In this document: positions 1-6,965 of the stretch, piece by piece | Layout of the letters: each line of letters begins with the position of its first letter | Position numbering within the stretch: position 1 is the first letter of the stretch | Assembly: GCA_047606825.1 (NCBI GenBank) | Contig: JASGDY010000102.1 | Location: 1-24,950 of the forward strand | Length of the DNA stretch: 24,950 bases | Reading direction: 5' to 3' | Origin: Rhizosphaericola sp047606825 | GTDB lineage: Bacteria > Bacteroidota > Bacteroidia > Chitinophagales > Chitinophagaceae | The notes under the pieces: generated by a model | The model's input: only the letters and a program-made list of their open reading frames with translations | Told to the model about the DNA's origin: nothing | The model's database searches: none | Program-made: the position numbers and the translations under genes

Positions 1-72
1 GTCTTGCATAAGGTTGTTCCCCCGGTATACCAGTCTTATGTCCTCCAGATCCGTCAATCCTCGTTCATTCAT
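1..72 (-). CDS. 5' end of an unidentified protein, cut by the window edge
   Basis: An open frame on the minus strand starts at the ATG at 70-72 and stays open for all 24 codons to the window edge. It reads MNERGLTDLEDIRLVYRG and continues without a stop. The main support is the promoter: a perfect TAACTTTG lies four bases upstream of the ATG. The fragment is too short to identify. A second ATG four bases later is out of frame and stops at once, so it is not the start. The gene would be transcribed away from the PPTase gene end, with about 170 bases of non-coding sequence between them. Function unknown. Confidence 0.5.
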   Translation of the reverse strand, partial: MNERGLTDLEDIRLVYRGNNLMQD

Positions 73-76
73 CCCA

Positions 77-84
77 CAAAGTTA
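77..84 (-). promoter_or_regulatory. -7 promoter element TAACTTTG
   Basis: On the minus strand TAACTTTG matches the Bacteroidota -7 consensus TAnnTTTG at every fixed position. Only four bases (TGGG) separate it from the ATG of the gene running off the left edge, so transcription would start at or within a base or two of the start codon. No clear -33 TTTG was seen. Confidence 0.5.
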
Positions 85-170
85 TACCTATTTGTGTCCA
101 CACGATAGCCGAAGGCGGGAATGACGGCGAGAGGTTCACTTTTTTCAATACACATTTTTATGCAACGTAT

Positions 171-192
171 ATATAGCGTTTAATATAGCGTT
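171..192. repeat. Two direct copies of ATATAGCGTT
   Basis: ATATAGCGTT occurs at 171-180 and 183-192, a 12-base period, in the non-coding stretch between the PPTase gene end and the partial gene at the left edge. It could be a pair of operator half-sites or chance in AT-rich DNA. Nothing else in 85-242 was recognised except a degenerate REP-like piece near 114-126. Confidence 0.3.
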
Positions 193-242
193 ATTAGTGA
201 CGTGCTGGCCAGTTCTTTTTTAACCGACTTCGGTCTTCCCGA

Positions 243-869
243 CTATTCCACCAACCAGCACAACGTCATTTCGTCCAGCAGCGTGAACGATACCTGTACG
301 GGATACATGTTGCTTTTGTGCCAAAAATCCACATGTACCATTGGTTCGGGCGAGGTTTCGATGTTGCGGATGTGGATATTGTTTTTGAGGCTGATGTTAC
401 CGTAGCTCCACCATTTGAATACGGCTTCTTTTACACTCCAGAAGGTTGTCAACAACGTCAGGTCTTGCCCGCCCGCGCCGTCCTCGACTAATTGTAGCTC
501 TTCCTCTTTCAAAAATTTGTGTGCCACACGTTTGATTTTTTCGGAAAACAGCTCGATGTCGATGCCGACCCTTTGCTTTTCACTCACGATGGCCGCCGCG
601 TAACTACCGCCGTGCGATATGGAAAAATGGTATTGTTCATTGACCAGATAAGGCTTTCTGGTATCCGCGATGGCTATCTCTTCGGAAGGAAAGTCGGGAA
701 AAAGATATTTGAGTAAAAAACGGCCAGCAAGGTGCTGCAAACGCTTCAGCGGATGGCTGATATCCCTTTTGGAAGGGACGCGCTCTAGGAAAAAAGCTTC
801 GCCCTCTTCTATTTTCCAGATAGCCAGTCGCGTAAAATCGTTAATATTGTGCCGAAAGAAAAGCCCCAT
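243..869 (-). CDS. 4'-phosphopantetheinyl transferase superfamily protein
   Basis: This enzyme class moves the phosphopantetheine arm of coenzyme A onto a conserved serine of acyl-, peptidyl- or aryl-carrier proteins in the cytoplasm. From the start chosen here the protein has 208 residues, the size of Sfp/Gsp/HetI-type enzymes rather than the roughly 120-residue AcpS. Visible motifs in order are RKPYL (71-75), SISHGG (84-88), the Mg-binding GIDIE (102-106, D104 and E106) and WSVKEAVFK (from 144, with E148). The frame is open ten codons further up to 899, but MGLFFRHNIN fits the family start and leaves 48 bases for the divergent promoters shared with dcd. No carrier protein or synthase gene is adjacent, so the target cannot be read from context. 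Confidence 0.88.
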   Translation of the reverse strand: MGLFFRHNINDFTRLAIWKIEEGEAFFLERVPSKRDISHPLKRLQHLAGRFLLKYLFPDFPSEEIAIADTRKPYLVNEQYHFSISHGGSYAAAIVSEKQRVGIDIELFSEKIKRVAHKFLKEEELQLVEDGAGGQDLTLLTTFWSVKEAVFKWWSYGNISLKNNIHIRNIETSPEPMVHVDFWHKSNMYPVQVSFTLLDEMTLCWLVE

Positions 870-917
870 ACCTGTTCTATATTGAGGGCTAAAGTACATT
901 AATCACGCTGATTATTT

Positions 918-1454
918 ATGATTTTATCCGACAAAAGCATATTGGAAGAGATAGCCAAAGGCACCATCAAAATAGATCCCTACTCCCGCGAATCGCTTGG
1001 CAGCAACAGCTACGACGTACACTTAGGCAAAATATTGGCAGTGTACAAAGACGAGGAACTAGATGCCAAGAAGCACAACCTGATCCATTATTTCGAGATT
1101 CCGGAAGAGGGCTATGTGCTGCAACCGGACAAGTTCTACCTCGGCGTGACGCAAGAATACACGGAGACACATGCGCACGTTCCGTTCCTGGAAGGAAAGT
1201 CGTCCACCGGTCGCCTCGGCATCAACATCCACGCCACGGCGGGCAAGGGCGATGTCGGTTTCTGCGGCAACTGGACTCTGGAGATCTCGGTCAAGCTACC
1301 CGTGCGTATCTATGCGGGTATGCCCATCGGGCAGTTGATTTATTTTCCCGTGGAAGGTCTCGTGGAAGTGTCTTACGACCATAAGCAAAATGCCAAGTAC
1401 AGCGGGCAGCCTGATATGCCCATCGAAAGCATGATGTGGAAAAACAAGTTTTGA
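918..1454 (+). CDS. dcd: dCTP deaminase
   Basis: Deaminates dCTP to dUTP in the cytoplasm, the first step of the dCTP route to dTMP. The 178-residue protein has the family signature EGKSSTGRLG (92-101), including the Ser and Arg used in substrate binding, and the catalytic glutamate in TLEISV (E122). The AGMPIGQL stretch (133-140) and the C-terminal YDHKQNAKY (153-161) also fit. Length is slightly below the E. coli enzyme (193). A separate dut lies at 16828-17271, which suggests a mono-functional dUTP-forming enzyme rather than the bifunctional dUMP-forming type, though this is inference. It is divergent from the PPTase gene with about 48 bases between. Confidence 0.93.
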   Translation: MILSDKSILEEIAKGTIKIDPYSRESLGSNSYDVHLGKILAVYKDEELDAKKHNLIHYFEIPEEGYVLQPDKFYLGVTQEYTETHAHVPFLEGKSSTGRLGINIHATAGKGDVGFCGNWTLEISVKLPVRIYAGMPIGQLIYFPVEGLVEVSYDHKQNAKYSGQPDMPIESMMWKNKF

Positions 1455-1487
1455 GAAGTTTGCGATAAAATGAAGTTGTGGTTTGGC

Positions 1488-1506
1488 GGCGTGGAGACAC
1501 CACGCC
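1488..1506. terminator. Hairpin GGCGTGG/CCACGCC after dcd
   Basis: A 7-bp GC-rich stem with loop AGACA lies 33 bases after the dcd stop. It has no T run, so it may only be a 3'-end stabilising hairpin. The rest of the 217-base gap before the nitroreductase gene shows no gene. Confidence 0.3.
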
Positions 1507-1671
1507 AGCAGAGCCCCCAGCAGTCGGTGTCCTCACCTACTCCTTATTATATCTATAATGATTGGCAATTTGAAAATACGCCCGCGTATCATTTTTTCTT
1601 TGCCAGTGATAATCCCAAATTATACTTATCTTCGTTGCAACAAATATTTTTCAACTTAAAAAGAAGATTTT

Positions 1672-2307
1672 ATGGCATTACTAGATGATTTGCAATGGCG
1701 TTACGCAACAAAGAAATACGACCCGACAAAGAAAGTGGCGCAGGAAGATGTGGACAAAATCATAGAAGCTGCACGCTTGGCACCCACGTCCTCCGGGTTG
1801 CAGCCGTACAGGGTCGTATTGGTTACCAACCAGGAACTGAAAGAGAAATTGGTGCCTGTTGCCCTTGGACAGCAGATTGTTGCCGATGCGTCCTATATAT
1901 TGGTGTTTGCGGCATGGGACAGGTACACCGAGGAACGCATTGACCGTATGTTTGACCTGACGGCGGACGAGCGCGGGCTGCCAAGGGAAACATACAAAGC
2001 CTATGTCGATCGGCTGAAAGCGATATATCTCAGCCAGTCTGCCGACGAAAATTTTGTCCACACGGCGCGTCAGGCCTATATTGGGTTGGGTACGGCATTG
2101 GCACAGGCCGCAGAGCTCAAAGTAGATGCCACGCCGATGGAAGGTTTCAACAATGCCCAGTTGGACGAGGCTTTGGGTCTCAGGGAACAAGGTCTGAAGA
2201 GCGTTACTATTTTGGCCATTGGCTATAGGGACGCGGAAGGCGACTGGCTGGCACCGTTGAAAAAAGTGCGGAATCCCAAAACGGATTTTGTGATAACCTT
2301 GGACTAG
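1672..2307 (+). CDS. NAD(P)H-dependent nitroreductase family oxidoreductase
   Basis: A 211-residue FMN flavoprotein of the NfsB/YdgI-like nitroreductase family, which uses NAD(P)H to reduce nitro compounds, quinones or similar acceptors in the cytoplasm. The N-terminal RYATKKYD (10-17) is the usual FMN-phosphate contact. The AARLAPTSSGLQPYRVVLV segment (33-51) is the classic family motif. The C-terminal part ends in the typical LAIGYRD...PLKKVR (about 186-203). The start ATG follows AT-rich sequence with AAAAAGAAG upstream, a weak purine tract. It is transcribed alone and closed by a strong terminator at 2331-2358. Physiological substrate unknown. Confidence 0.88.
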   Translation: MALLDDLQWRYATKKYDPTKKVAQEDVDKIIEAARLAPTSSGLQPYRVVLVTNQELKEKLVPVALGQQIVADASYILVFAAWDRYTEERIDRMFDLTADERGLPRETYKAYVDRLKAIYLSQSADENFVHTARQAYIGLGTALAQAAELKVDATPMEGFNNAQLDEALGLREQGLKSVTILAIGYRDAEGDWLAPLKKVRNPKTDFVITLD

Positions 2308-2330
2308 TTGTCTCAAAATAAAAATTCAAG

Positions 2331-2358
2331 AGGCAAAAACGTGACATCGTTTTTGCCT
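2331..2358 (+). terminator. Intrinsic terminator after the nitroreductase gene
   Basis: AGGCAAAAACG pairs perfectly with CGTTTTTGCCT (11 bp, 6-base loop TGACAT), and TTT follows. It lies 24 bases after the stop codon. The A/T-symmetric stem would also work from the other strand. Confidence 0.85.
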
Positions 2359-2480
2359 TTTGCGTTTAAGGTTCGTAGGGAAATCCATGTCCTAAACGAT
2401 ATTACCATCGGCCGATACCCATTTTTTCAGTTTCTTTGCAAACGGACTTTTTTCGCGAAAAAGCAATAAGGACAATGGCT

Positions 2481-2514
2481 TTTTTACTTTTTATTTTTTA
2501 CTTTTTACTTTCAG
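2481..2514 (+). repeat. TTTTTAC heptamer array abutting argH
   Basis: The last 34 bases before the argH ATG consist of TTTTTAC, TTTTTAT, TTTTTAC, TTTTTAC and TTTCAG, four 7-base units plus a remnant. Each TACTTTTT is one base away from the -7 consensus TAnnTTTG, so the array may also serve as promoter. The 120 bases upstream of it (2359-2480) show nothing recognisable. Confidence 0.7.
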
Positions 2515-3849
2515 ATGAAACTTTGGCAGAAAGATACGGATTCGCTCAAGGACGTGGAAACCTTTACCGTGGGCAGGGACAGGGAATTTGATTTGTTGTT
2601 GGCGCCTTACGACGTATTGGGCAACATGGCGCATGCGACAATGCTTGCATCCGTCGGGTTGCTGACCGAAAAAGAAAGGGGCGACTTGCTCGCCGAACTG
2701 AAACAAATCTACCCTTTGACGCAAAACGGTCAGTTCCAGATTGCCGAAGACGTGGAGGATGTCCATTCCCAGATAGAATTTTTGCTGACGCAAAAACTCG
2801 GCGATACCGGAAAGAAAATCCATTCCGCACGTAGCCGCAACGACCAGGTCCTGGTTGATATTAAACTGTTTTTGCGTAGCGAAATCGAGCGGACGGTGCA
2901 GTCCGTATTGGCATTGTTCAAGCTATTGGTCGACAAGAGCAACCAGTGGAAAGGCGTGCTGATGCCCGGCTATACACATTTGCAGATTGCGATGCCGTCG
3001 TCTTTTGGGCTGTGGCTCGGTGCTTATGCCGAAAGTCTTGTGGACGATACGGTACAGCTCAAGGCGGCATACAACATCGTCAACAAAAATCCTTTGGGTT
3101 CGGCGGCTGGTTACGGTTCGAGTTTTCCAATCAACAGGACGATGACGACCGAGCTGTTGGGGTTTTCCGACCTGAACTATAATGTTGTCTATGCCCAGAT
3201 GGGACGTGGCAAGGCGGAACGCATAACGGCAATGGCCTTGGCCAATGTCGCGGACACTTTGGCGCGTTTCGCGATGGACTGTTGCATGTACTGCAACCAG
3301 AACTATGATTTCATCCATTTCCCCGCCGAACTGACAACGGGAAGCAGCATCATGCCGCACAAGAAAAATCCCGACGTGCTGGAGCTCGTCCGTGCCCAAT
3401 GCAACCGTATCAAGGCTTTGCCCAACGAAATCATGATGATGACGACCAACCTGCCATTGGGCTACAACCGTGATTTGCAGTTGCTGAAAGAACACCTGTT
3501 CCCGGCGTTGTCCATGCTGCGTTCCTGTATCGCAATGACCGAACTGATGCTCAACAATATGGAAATCCGAAACGGCATATTGGATGAAGAAAAATACAAA
3601 TACCTGTTCAGCGTGGAAGAAGTGAACAAACTCGTCTTAGAAGGCTTGCCTTTCCGCGACGCCTACAAAAAGGTCGGTCGCGACATCGAATCGGGAACTT
3701 TTGATTATGTTCCGGAAGCTCTGCACCATACACACGAGGGCAGCATCGGCAACCTCTGCAACGACAGGATAGAAACGGCGATGTACAAGGTACTGGCTGG
3801 TTTCCATTTTGAGGACGCGCACAGGGCGGTGGAGCTGCTGTTGGCGTAA
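2515..3849 (+). CDS. argH: Argininosuccinate lyase
   Basis: Last step of arginine synthesis: cleaves argininosuccinate to arginine and fumarate in the cytoplasm, as a homotetramer of the fumarase/aspartase superfamily. The 444 residues match the usual 440-470. Visible landmarks are HSARSRND (103-110), PGYTHLQ (151-157, the catalytic-base region) and the mobile signature loop GSSIMPHKKNP (276-286) with its catalytic serine. No other arg genes are in the window, so the gene is separated from argG/argC-type neighbours. Its start directly follows a TTTTTAC heptamer tract, and no Shine-Dalgarno sequence is present. After the stop comes a second, differently composed heptamer array. Confidence 0.96.
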   Translation: MKLWQKDTDSLKDVETFTVGRDREFDLLLAPYDVLGNMAHATMLASVGLLTEKERGDLLAELKQIYPLTQNGQFQIAEDVEDVHSQIEFLLTQKLGDTGKKIHSARSRNDQVLVDIKLFLRSEIERTVQSVLALFKLLVDKSNQWKGVLMPGYTHLQIAMPSSFGLWLGAYAESLVDDTVQLKAAYNIVNKNPLGSAAGYGSSFPINRTMTTELLGFSDLNYNVVYAQMGRGKAERITAMALANVADTLARFAMDCCMYCNQNYDFIHFPAELTTGSSIMPHKKNPDVLELVRAQCNRIKALPNEIMMMTTNLPLGYNRDLQLLKEHLFPALSMLRSCIAMTELMLNNMEIRNGILDEEKYKYLFSVEEVNKLVLEGLPFRDAYKKVGRDIESGTFDYVPEALHHTHEGSIGNLCNDRIETAMYKVLAGFHFEDAHRAVELLLA

Positions 3850-3851
3850 AC

Positions 3852-3879
3852 GGTGGTCGGTCCTCGGTCGACAGTTGTC
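3852..3879. repeat. GGTnnTC-type heptamer array after argH
   Basis: Starting three bases after the argH stop, the sequence reads GGTGGTC, GGTCCTC, GGTCGAC, AGTTGTC in exact 7-base phase, then decays into AGAGGAG, AGACGAG. It is non-coding and resembles the arrays at 24735-24755 and (reverse strand) 13174-13187. Confidence 0.6.
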
Positions 3880-3921
3880 AGAGGAGAGACGAGAAAGACA
3901 GAAAGTCCAAAAGGGTTACAT

Positions 3922-3943
3922 TTTTTTACTTTTTACTTTTACC
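3922..3943 (+). repeat. TTTTTAC heptamer array before the OmpA-like gene
   Basis: Two TTTTTAC units and one TTTTACC, sharing a 23-base identical stretch with the tract before lysA (7157-7180). It runs straight into the -7 element at 3945-3952. Confidence 0.65.
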
Positions 3944-3944
3944 T

Positions 3945-3952
3945 TAATTTTG
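3945..3952 (+). promoter_or_regulatory. -7 promoter element TAATTTTG
   Basis: Perfect match to TAnnTTTG, 19 bases before the ATG at 3972. Predicted transcript start is near 3956, giving a leader of about 16 bases. Confidence 0.6.
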
Positions 3953-3971
3953 CGTTAAACAATTGATTCTT

Positions 3972-4652
3972 ATGCACCACGAAGATGATTTTCAAGAAAA
4001 AAACAATACCAGGACCATATTGCCTGAGGTGATAGTGTTGAGTTTTATTGCCTTGCTTTTTGCCTATGGCTGCCAATACAAAGCAAGCCATGAAGGCGAA
4101 GAAAAAGATTCCCATGAAGGGGTGGCCCATCGTATCGAATTGCCAAAAGGCGCTTTGGACGCTGCCGGTAATTTTATCTACGACGAAGGTGAAATAAAAA
4201 CATTAGTATTGGGAAAAGATACCTTGCAAGTCGGTGCCAACAGTACGGAATACCAACTGTATTCGTTCCTCTCTGACGAACATGCCGCGTTGGATACGGT
4301 CAAAGGCAACTGGTTTGACTTCACCAACGTCCGGTTCAATACTGGCTCCGCGACGATTACCGATTCATCCTACAAACAATTGAAAAACCTTGCGGCAATC
4401 GTCAAATTTTTCCCGAAAGCGCAGTTCAAGATTGGCGGCTATACCGACAATACCGGTGATTCCGCAGCAAATGTCAAGCTTTCCCAAAGCAGGGCTGACG
4501 CGGTCTTGGTTGCCGTACAGAAACTGGGTGTAAGTGCTGCACAGTTGACAGGAGCGAAAGGCTACGGGCCGGAACATCCCGTCGGTGACAACGAAACACC
4601 GGAAGGAAAGGCTGTAAACAGGCGCGTTTCCGTCAATGTCAAGGCTAAGTAA
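3972..4652 (+). CDS. OmpA-family envelope protein
   Basis: A 226-residue protein with a short charged N-terminus, a hydrophobic segment (about 19-33) ending at Cys34, and a C-terminal OmpA-like peptidoglycan-binding domain (about 110-226). The domain shows VRFNTGSATI, GYTDNTGD and GYGPEHPVGDNETPEGKAVNRRV, with the Asp and Arg used to hold diaminopimelate. The family anchors the outer membrane to murein. AYGC is a poor lipobox, so the N-terminus may be an inner-membrane anchor instead of a lipoprotein signal. The ATG at 3972 is preferred over the in-frame TTG at 3963 because it sits well behind the -7 element. It is a single-gene unit ended by the terminator at 4670-4710. Confidence 0.85.
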   Translation: MHHEDDFQEKNNTRTILPEVIVLSFIALLFAYGCQYKASHEGEEKDSHEGVAHRIELPKGALDAAGNFIYDEGEIKTLVLGKDTLQVGANSTEYQLYSFLSDEHAALDTVKGNWFDFTNVRFNTGSATITDSSYKQLKNLAAIVKFFPKAQFKIGGYTDNTGDSAANVKLSQSRADAVLVAVQKLGVSAAQLTGAKGYGPEHPVGDNETPEGKAVNRRVSVNVKAK

Positions 4653-4669
4653 AAAGTTTTAGGCTTATA

Positions 4670-4710
4670 AAACAGGACAGGCAACCCATGGTGGGTTGCC
4701 TGTCCTGTTT
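4670..4710 (+). terminator. Strong terminator after the OmpA-like gene
   Basis: A perfect 19-bp stem, AAACAGGACAGGCAACCCA against its complement, closes on a TGG loop. It lies 17 bases after the stop. The A and T ends of the stem would let it work in both directions. Confidence 0.85.
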
Positions 4711-4780
4711 CAAATGCAAGATTATACTTGGCAAGGGACAAACTAATGAGATTGAACACGCATATAAATGATAGAGACCT

Positions 4781-4875
4781 CCGCGTCATTCCTGCGTAGG
4801 CAGGAATCCCCTGTATCATATAATCAGATTAGCTTCGCTGAGCTAAAGGTTCCTGCCTACGCAGGAATGACGCGG
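4781..4875. repeat. REP-like inverted pair around a TTAGCT hairpin
   Basis: Two 26-base arms (4781-4806 and 4850-4875) are perfect reverse complements of the type CCGCGTCATTCCTGCGTAGG. Each arm also forms its own hairpin (TTCCTGC, loop GTAG, GCAGGAA). Between them a third hairpin TTAGCT/AGCTAA (4829-4846) is nested. The same plan recurs at 20189-20274. This is the architecture of a bipartite REP/BIME-like element. No REP-associated transposase is in the window. Confidence 0.8.
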
Positions 4876-4900
4876 AAGGGGTGTTTATACAATACAATTT

Positions 4901-5035
4901 AGAAGCTGTTTGAGTTATTTATTTCCTTCCCGCAAAGTCTCCCGCCGCGGCGGGAGACTTTGCGGGAAGGAATACACGTTTTATGTCTTGGAAGCATATA
5001 AAACCTTACAGAAAAACTTAACTCAAACAGTCTCT
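4901..5035. repeat. MITE-like element with 17-bp ends and a perfect 50-bp palindrome
   Basis: The outer ends AGAAGCTGTTTGAGTTA (4901-4917) and, inverted, AGAGACTGTTTGAGTTA (5019-5035) agree at 15 of 17 positions. Inside, 4923-4972 is a perfect 50-base palindrome: 24-bp arms starting TTCCTTCCCGCAAAGTCTCC around GC. There is no open reading frame. The structure fits a small non-autonomous mobile element. No convincing target-site duplication was seen. The rest of the 570-base gene-free stretch 4653-5222 holds a terminator, the REP pair and the trxA promoter. Confidence 0.7.
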
Positions 5036-5181
5036 TATTATTTGTAGCGTATTTGTCCGCGTTCATCGCCTGCTTTTGGTTTTGATTTTTGACGTTTGCT
5101 TTATTCCTATTATTTATATCGGCATCAAGTATTTTGATAGAAAATAAACGGACATATTAGCTCTCATTCACGGAATCGAAC

Positions 5182-5189
5182 TATCTTTG
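5182..5189 (+). promoter_or_regulatory. -7 promoter element TATCTTTG for trxA
   Basis: Perfect TAnnTTTG match 33 bases before the trxA ATG, giving a predicted leader of about 30 bases. An AAAGGAAA purine tract, 5 bases before the ATG, is one of the few plausible ribosome-binding sites in the window. Confidence 0.65.
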
Positions 5190-5222
5190 CATTCTCAATT
5201 CTATTAAACAAAAGGAAATATT

Positions 5223-5540
5223 ATGGCAAAGGAATTTACGGATGCAAACTTTCAGACGGAAGTTCTCGACAATGACAAGTTGACCGTGGTTGATTTCTGG
5301 GCAGAATGGTGTGGTCCTTGCCGTGCAATCGGCCCCGTCATCGAGGATCTCTCCAAAGAATATGCAGACACGGTAAGTATCGGTAAGGTCAACGTGGACA
5401 ACAATCCCAACGTGAGCGTAAACTACGGCATCACCTCCATCCCGGCAATCCTCTTCATCAAAGGTGGCCAGGTTGTAGACAAACAGATCGGCGCAGTCCC
5501 CAAATCCGTACTGGAAAACAAAATAAAAGCACATATCTAA
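5223..5540 (+). CDS. trxA: Thioredoxin
   Basis: A 105-residue cytoplasmic disulfide reductant that donates electrons to ribonucleotide reductase, peroxiredoxins and similar partners after reduction by thioredoxin reductase. The active site WCGPC (C30, C33) and the cis-proline loop TSIPAIL (P74) are intact. There is no signal peptide, and the protein is a single full-length thioredoxin fold, so it is the housekeeping type rather than a secreted TlpA/DsbE-like protein. It has its own promoter and a strong terminator 95 bases after the stop, so it is monocistronic. Confidence 0.96.
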   Translation: MAKEFTDANFQTEVLDNDKLTVVDFWAEWCGPCRAIGPVIEDLSKEYADTVSIGKVNVDNNPNVSVNYGITSIPAILFIKGGQVVDKQIGAVPKSVLENKIKAHI

Positions 5541-5635
5541 TCTAAAGTAAAAAGGCAAAATGCGCACGACAAATAAGCGTGTAGCTTGTACCAAGAGTAT
5601 TTTCCCTTGATTAAATGGGATTGATGTGTAAGACT

Positions 5636-5671
5636 ACATAAAAGCCTCCTTGCAACAGGAGGCTTTTATGT
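5636..5671 (+). terminator. Terminator between trxA and mqnC
   Basis: A perfect 15-bp stem, ACATAAAAGCCTCCT with loop TGCAAC and its complement. The T-rich 3' side makes it a clear trxA terminator. Confidence 0.85.
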
Positions 5672-5753
5672 GTCCTCTATATTTCCAGCGGTGGAAACCT
5701 GTAACGCATAACCTTTCAACTTGCAATCTCCCCCAAAACCCTTTTCTCTGTTT

Positions 5754-5773
5754 CCTTTTTCCTTTTTACTTTT
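5754..5773 (+). repeat. Short TTTTTCC/TTTTTAC heptamer tract before mqnC
   Basis: Units CTTTTTC, CTTTTTA and CTTTTG run in 7-base phase to within nine bases of the mqnC start. The last unit supplies the promoter element TACTTTTG. Confidence 0.5.
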
Positions 5774-5774
5774 G
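5767..5774 (+). promoter_or_regulatory. mqnC: -7 promoter element TACTTTTG for mqnC
   Basis: Perfect TAnnTTTG match formed by the end of a heptamer tract, only seven bases before the mqnC ATG at 5782. A transcript would carry a leader of a few bases at most. Confidence 0.55.
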
Positions 5775-5781
5775 CTATGAA

Positions 5782-6906
5782 ATGGATTTAAACGATTTAT
5801 ACAAAAAAGCGTTGGCATTTGACGACCTGACGGTGGAGGAAGGTATGTACTTGTACTACCACGCCCCACTGGCAGAGATTGCCTATATTGCTGACGAATG
5901 TAGAAAGGTGCAGGTTCCGCATGGCAAAGTGACATGGCAGATTGACCGCAACGTCAATACGACCAATGTGTGTGTGGCCAACTGTAAGTTCTGCAATTTT
6001 TACCGTATTCCCGGCCATGCGGATGCTTACATCACCGATATGCCGACCTACCGTAAAAAGATTACAGAAACCATGCAATACGGCGGCGACCAGTTGCTGT
6101 TGCAGGGCGGGCATCATCCCGCGTTGGGGCTGGATTTTTACTGCGATACGTTCCGTGCCATCAAAGCGGAATTTCCCGATATCAGACTGCACGCGCTTGG
6201 CCCCCCCGAGGTTGCGCATATCTGCAAAGTCAGCAAAGTGTCCCATGCCGAAGCGTTGTCTGCGTTGAAAGAAGCGGGACTGGATTCGCTGCCCGGTGCC
6301 GGTGCGGAGATATTGGTGGACAGGGTTCGTCGGCTCATCAGCAAAGGCAAATGCGGTGCAGACGAATGGCTTGCCATCATGCACGAGGCACACATGCAGC
6401 ATCTCACGACAAGTGCAACCATGATGTTTGGCCATGTGGAGACGATTGAGGAACGCTTCGTCCATTTGGTTCGGATACGCGAAACACAGGCGCAGAAACC
6501 AGCCGACGCTAAAGGATTTTTGGCGTTTATAGCTTGGACGTTCCAAGATGTTGATACTTTGTTGACGCGCATCAGAGGTGTCCACAACCTTACGACGGCG
6601 GATGAATATATCCGCATGGTTGCGTTGAGCCGTATCATGCTGCCCAATATCAAAAACATACAGGCAAGCTGGCTGACGGTCGGCAAGGCGACGGCGGAAC
6701 TCTGCCTGCATTCCGGTGCCAACGATTTTGGCAGTATCATGATTGAGGAAAACGTCGTGAGTGCCGCAGGTGCACCGCATCGATTTACGTACAAGTCGAT
6801 ACAGGAAGCCATCCGCGAAGCCGGTTTTGAGCCGCAGTTGCGCAACCAGCAATACGAATGGCGGGACATTCCGGCGACGATACAGGAACAGGTAATCAAT
6901 TATTAG
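5782..6906 (+). CDS. mqnC: Cyclic dehypoxanthinyl futalosine synthase
   Basis: Radical-SAM enzyme that cyclises dehypoxanthine futalosine in the futalosine pathway to menaquinone, the respiratory quinone of most Bacteroidota. The 374-residue protein carries the [4Fe-4S] motif CVANCKFCNFYR (C64, C68, C71) after RNVNTTN, which separates MqnC from its paralogue MqnE. A glycine-rich GGDQLLLQGGHHP segment follows. The frame is open upstream to 5650, but that extension crosses the trxA terminator and encodes no conserved sequence, so the ATG at 5782 is chosen. An overlapping out-of-frame ATG at 5777 gives only MKWI and stops. No other mqn gene is in the window, so the pathway genes are scattered. 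Confidence 0.93.
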   Translation: MDLNDLYKKALAFDDLTVEEGMYLYYHAPLAEIAYIADECRKVQVPHGKVTWQIDRNVNTTNVCVANCKFCNFYRIPGHADAYITDMPTYRKKITETMQYGGDQLLLQGGHHPALGLDFYCDTFRAIKAEFPDIRLHALGPPEVAHICKVSKVSHAEALSALKEAGLDSLPGAGAEILVDRVRRLISKGKCGADEWLAIMHEAHMQHLTTSATMMFGHVETIEERFVHLVRIRETQAQKPADAKGFLAFIAWTFQDVDTLLTRIRGVHNLTTADEYIRMVALSRIMLPNIKNIQASWLTVGKATAELCLHSGANDFGSIMIEENVVSAAGAPHRFTYKSIQEAIREAGFEPQLRNQQYEWRDIPATIQEQVINY

Positions 6907-6939
6907 TTGAAAGTGAAGGTTTGAAAGTTGAAAGCTGGG
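6905..6939. repeat. GTTGAAA-type heptamer array after mqnC
   Basis: Overlapping the mqnC stop, AGTTGAA, AGTGAAG, GTTTGAA, AGTTGAA and AGCTGGG follow in exact 7-base phase. Confidence 0.6.
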
Positions 6940-6965
6940 TTCTTCGTCGCTGGCGCACGTGTGGC

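Noticed and set aside
1681..2316. 211-codon minus-strand frame over the nitroreductase gene
   Set aside because: Antisense shadow; the plus-strand gene has full FMN-reductase motifs and its own terminator.
4901..5035. Palindromic element as a plasmid or phage origin or attachment site
   Set aside because: No replication or integrase gene is nearby, and the terminal inverted repeats fit a MITE-like element better.
5650..5781. mqnC N-terminal extension
   Set aside because: It begins inside the trxA terminator and the encoded residues do not resemble MqnC, while a perfect -7 element sits just before 5782.
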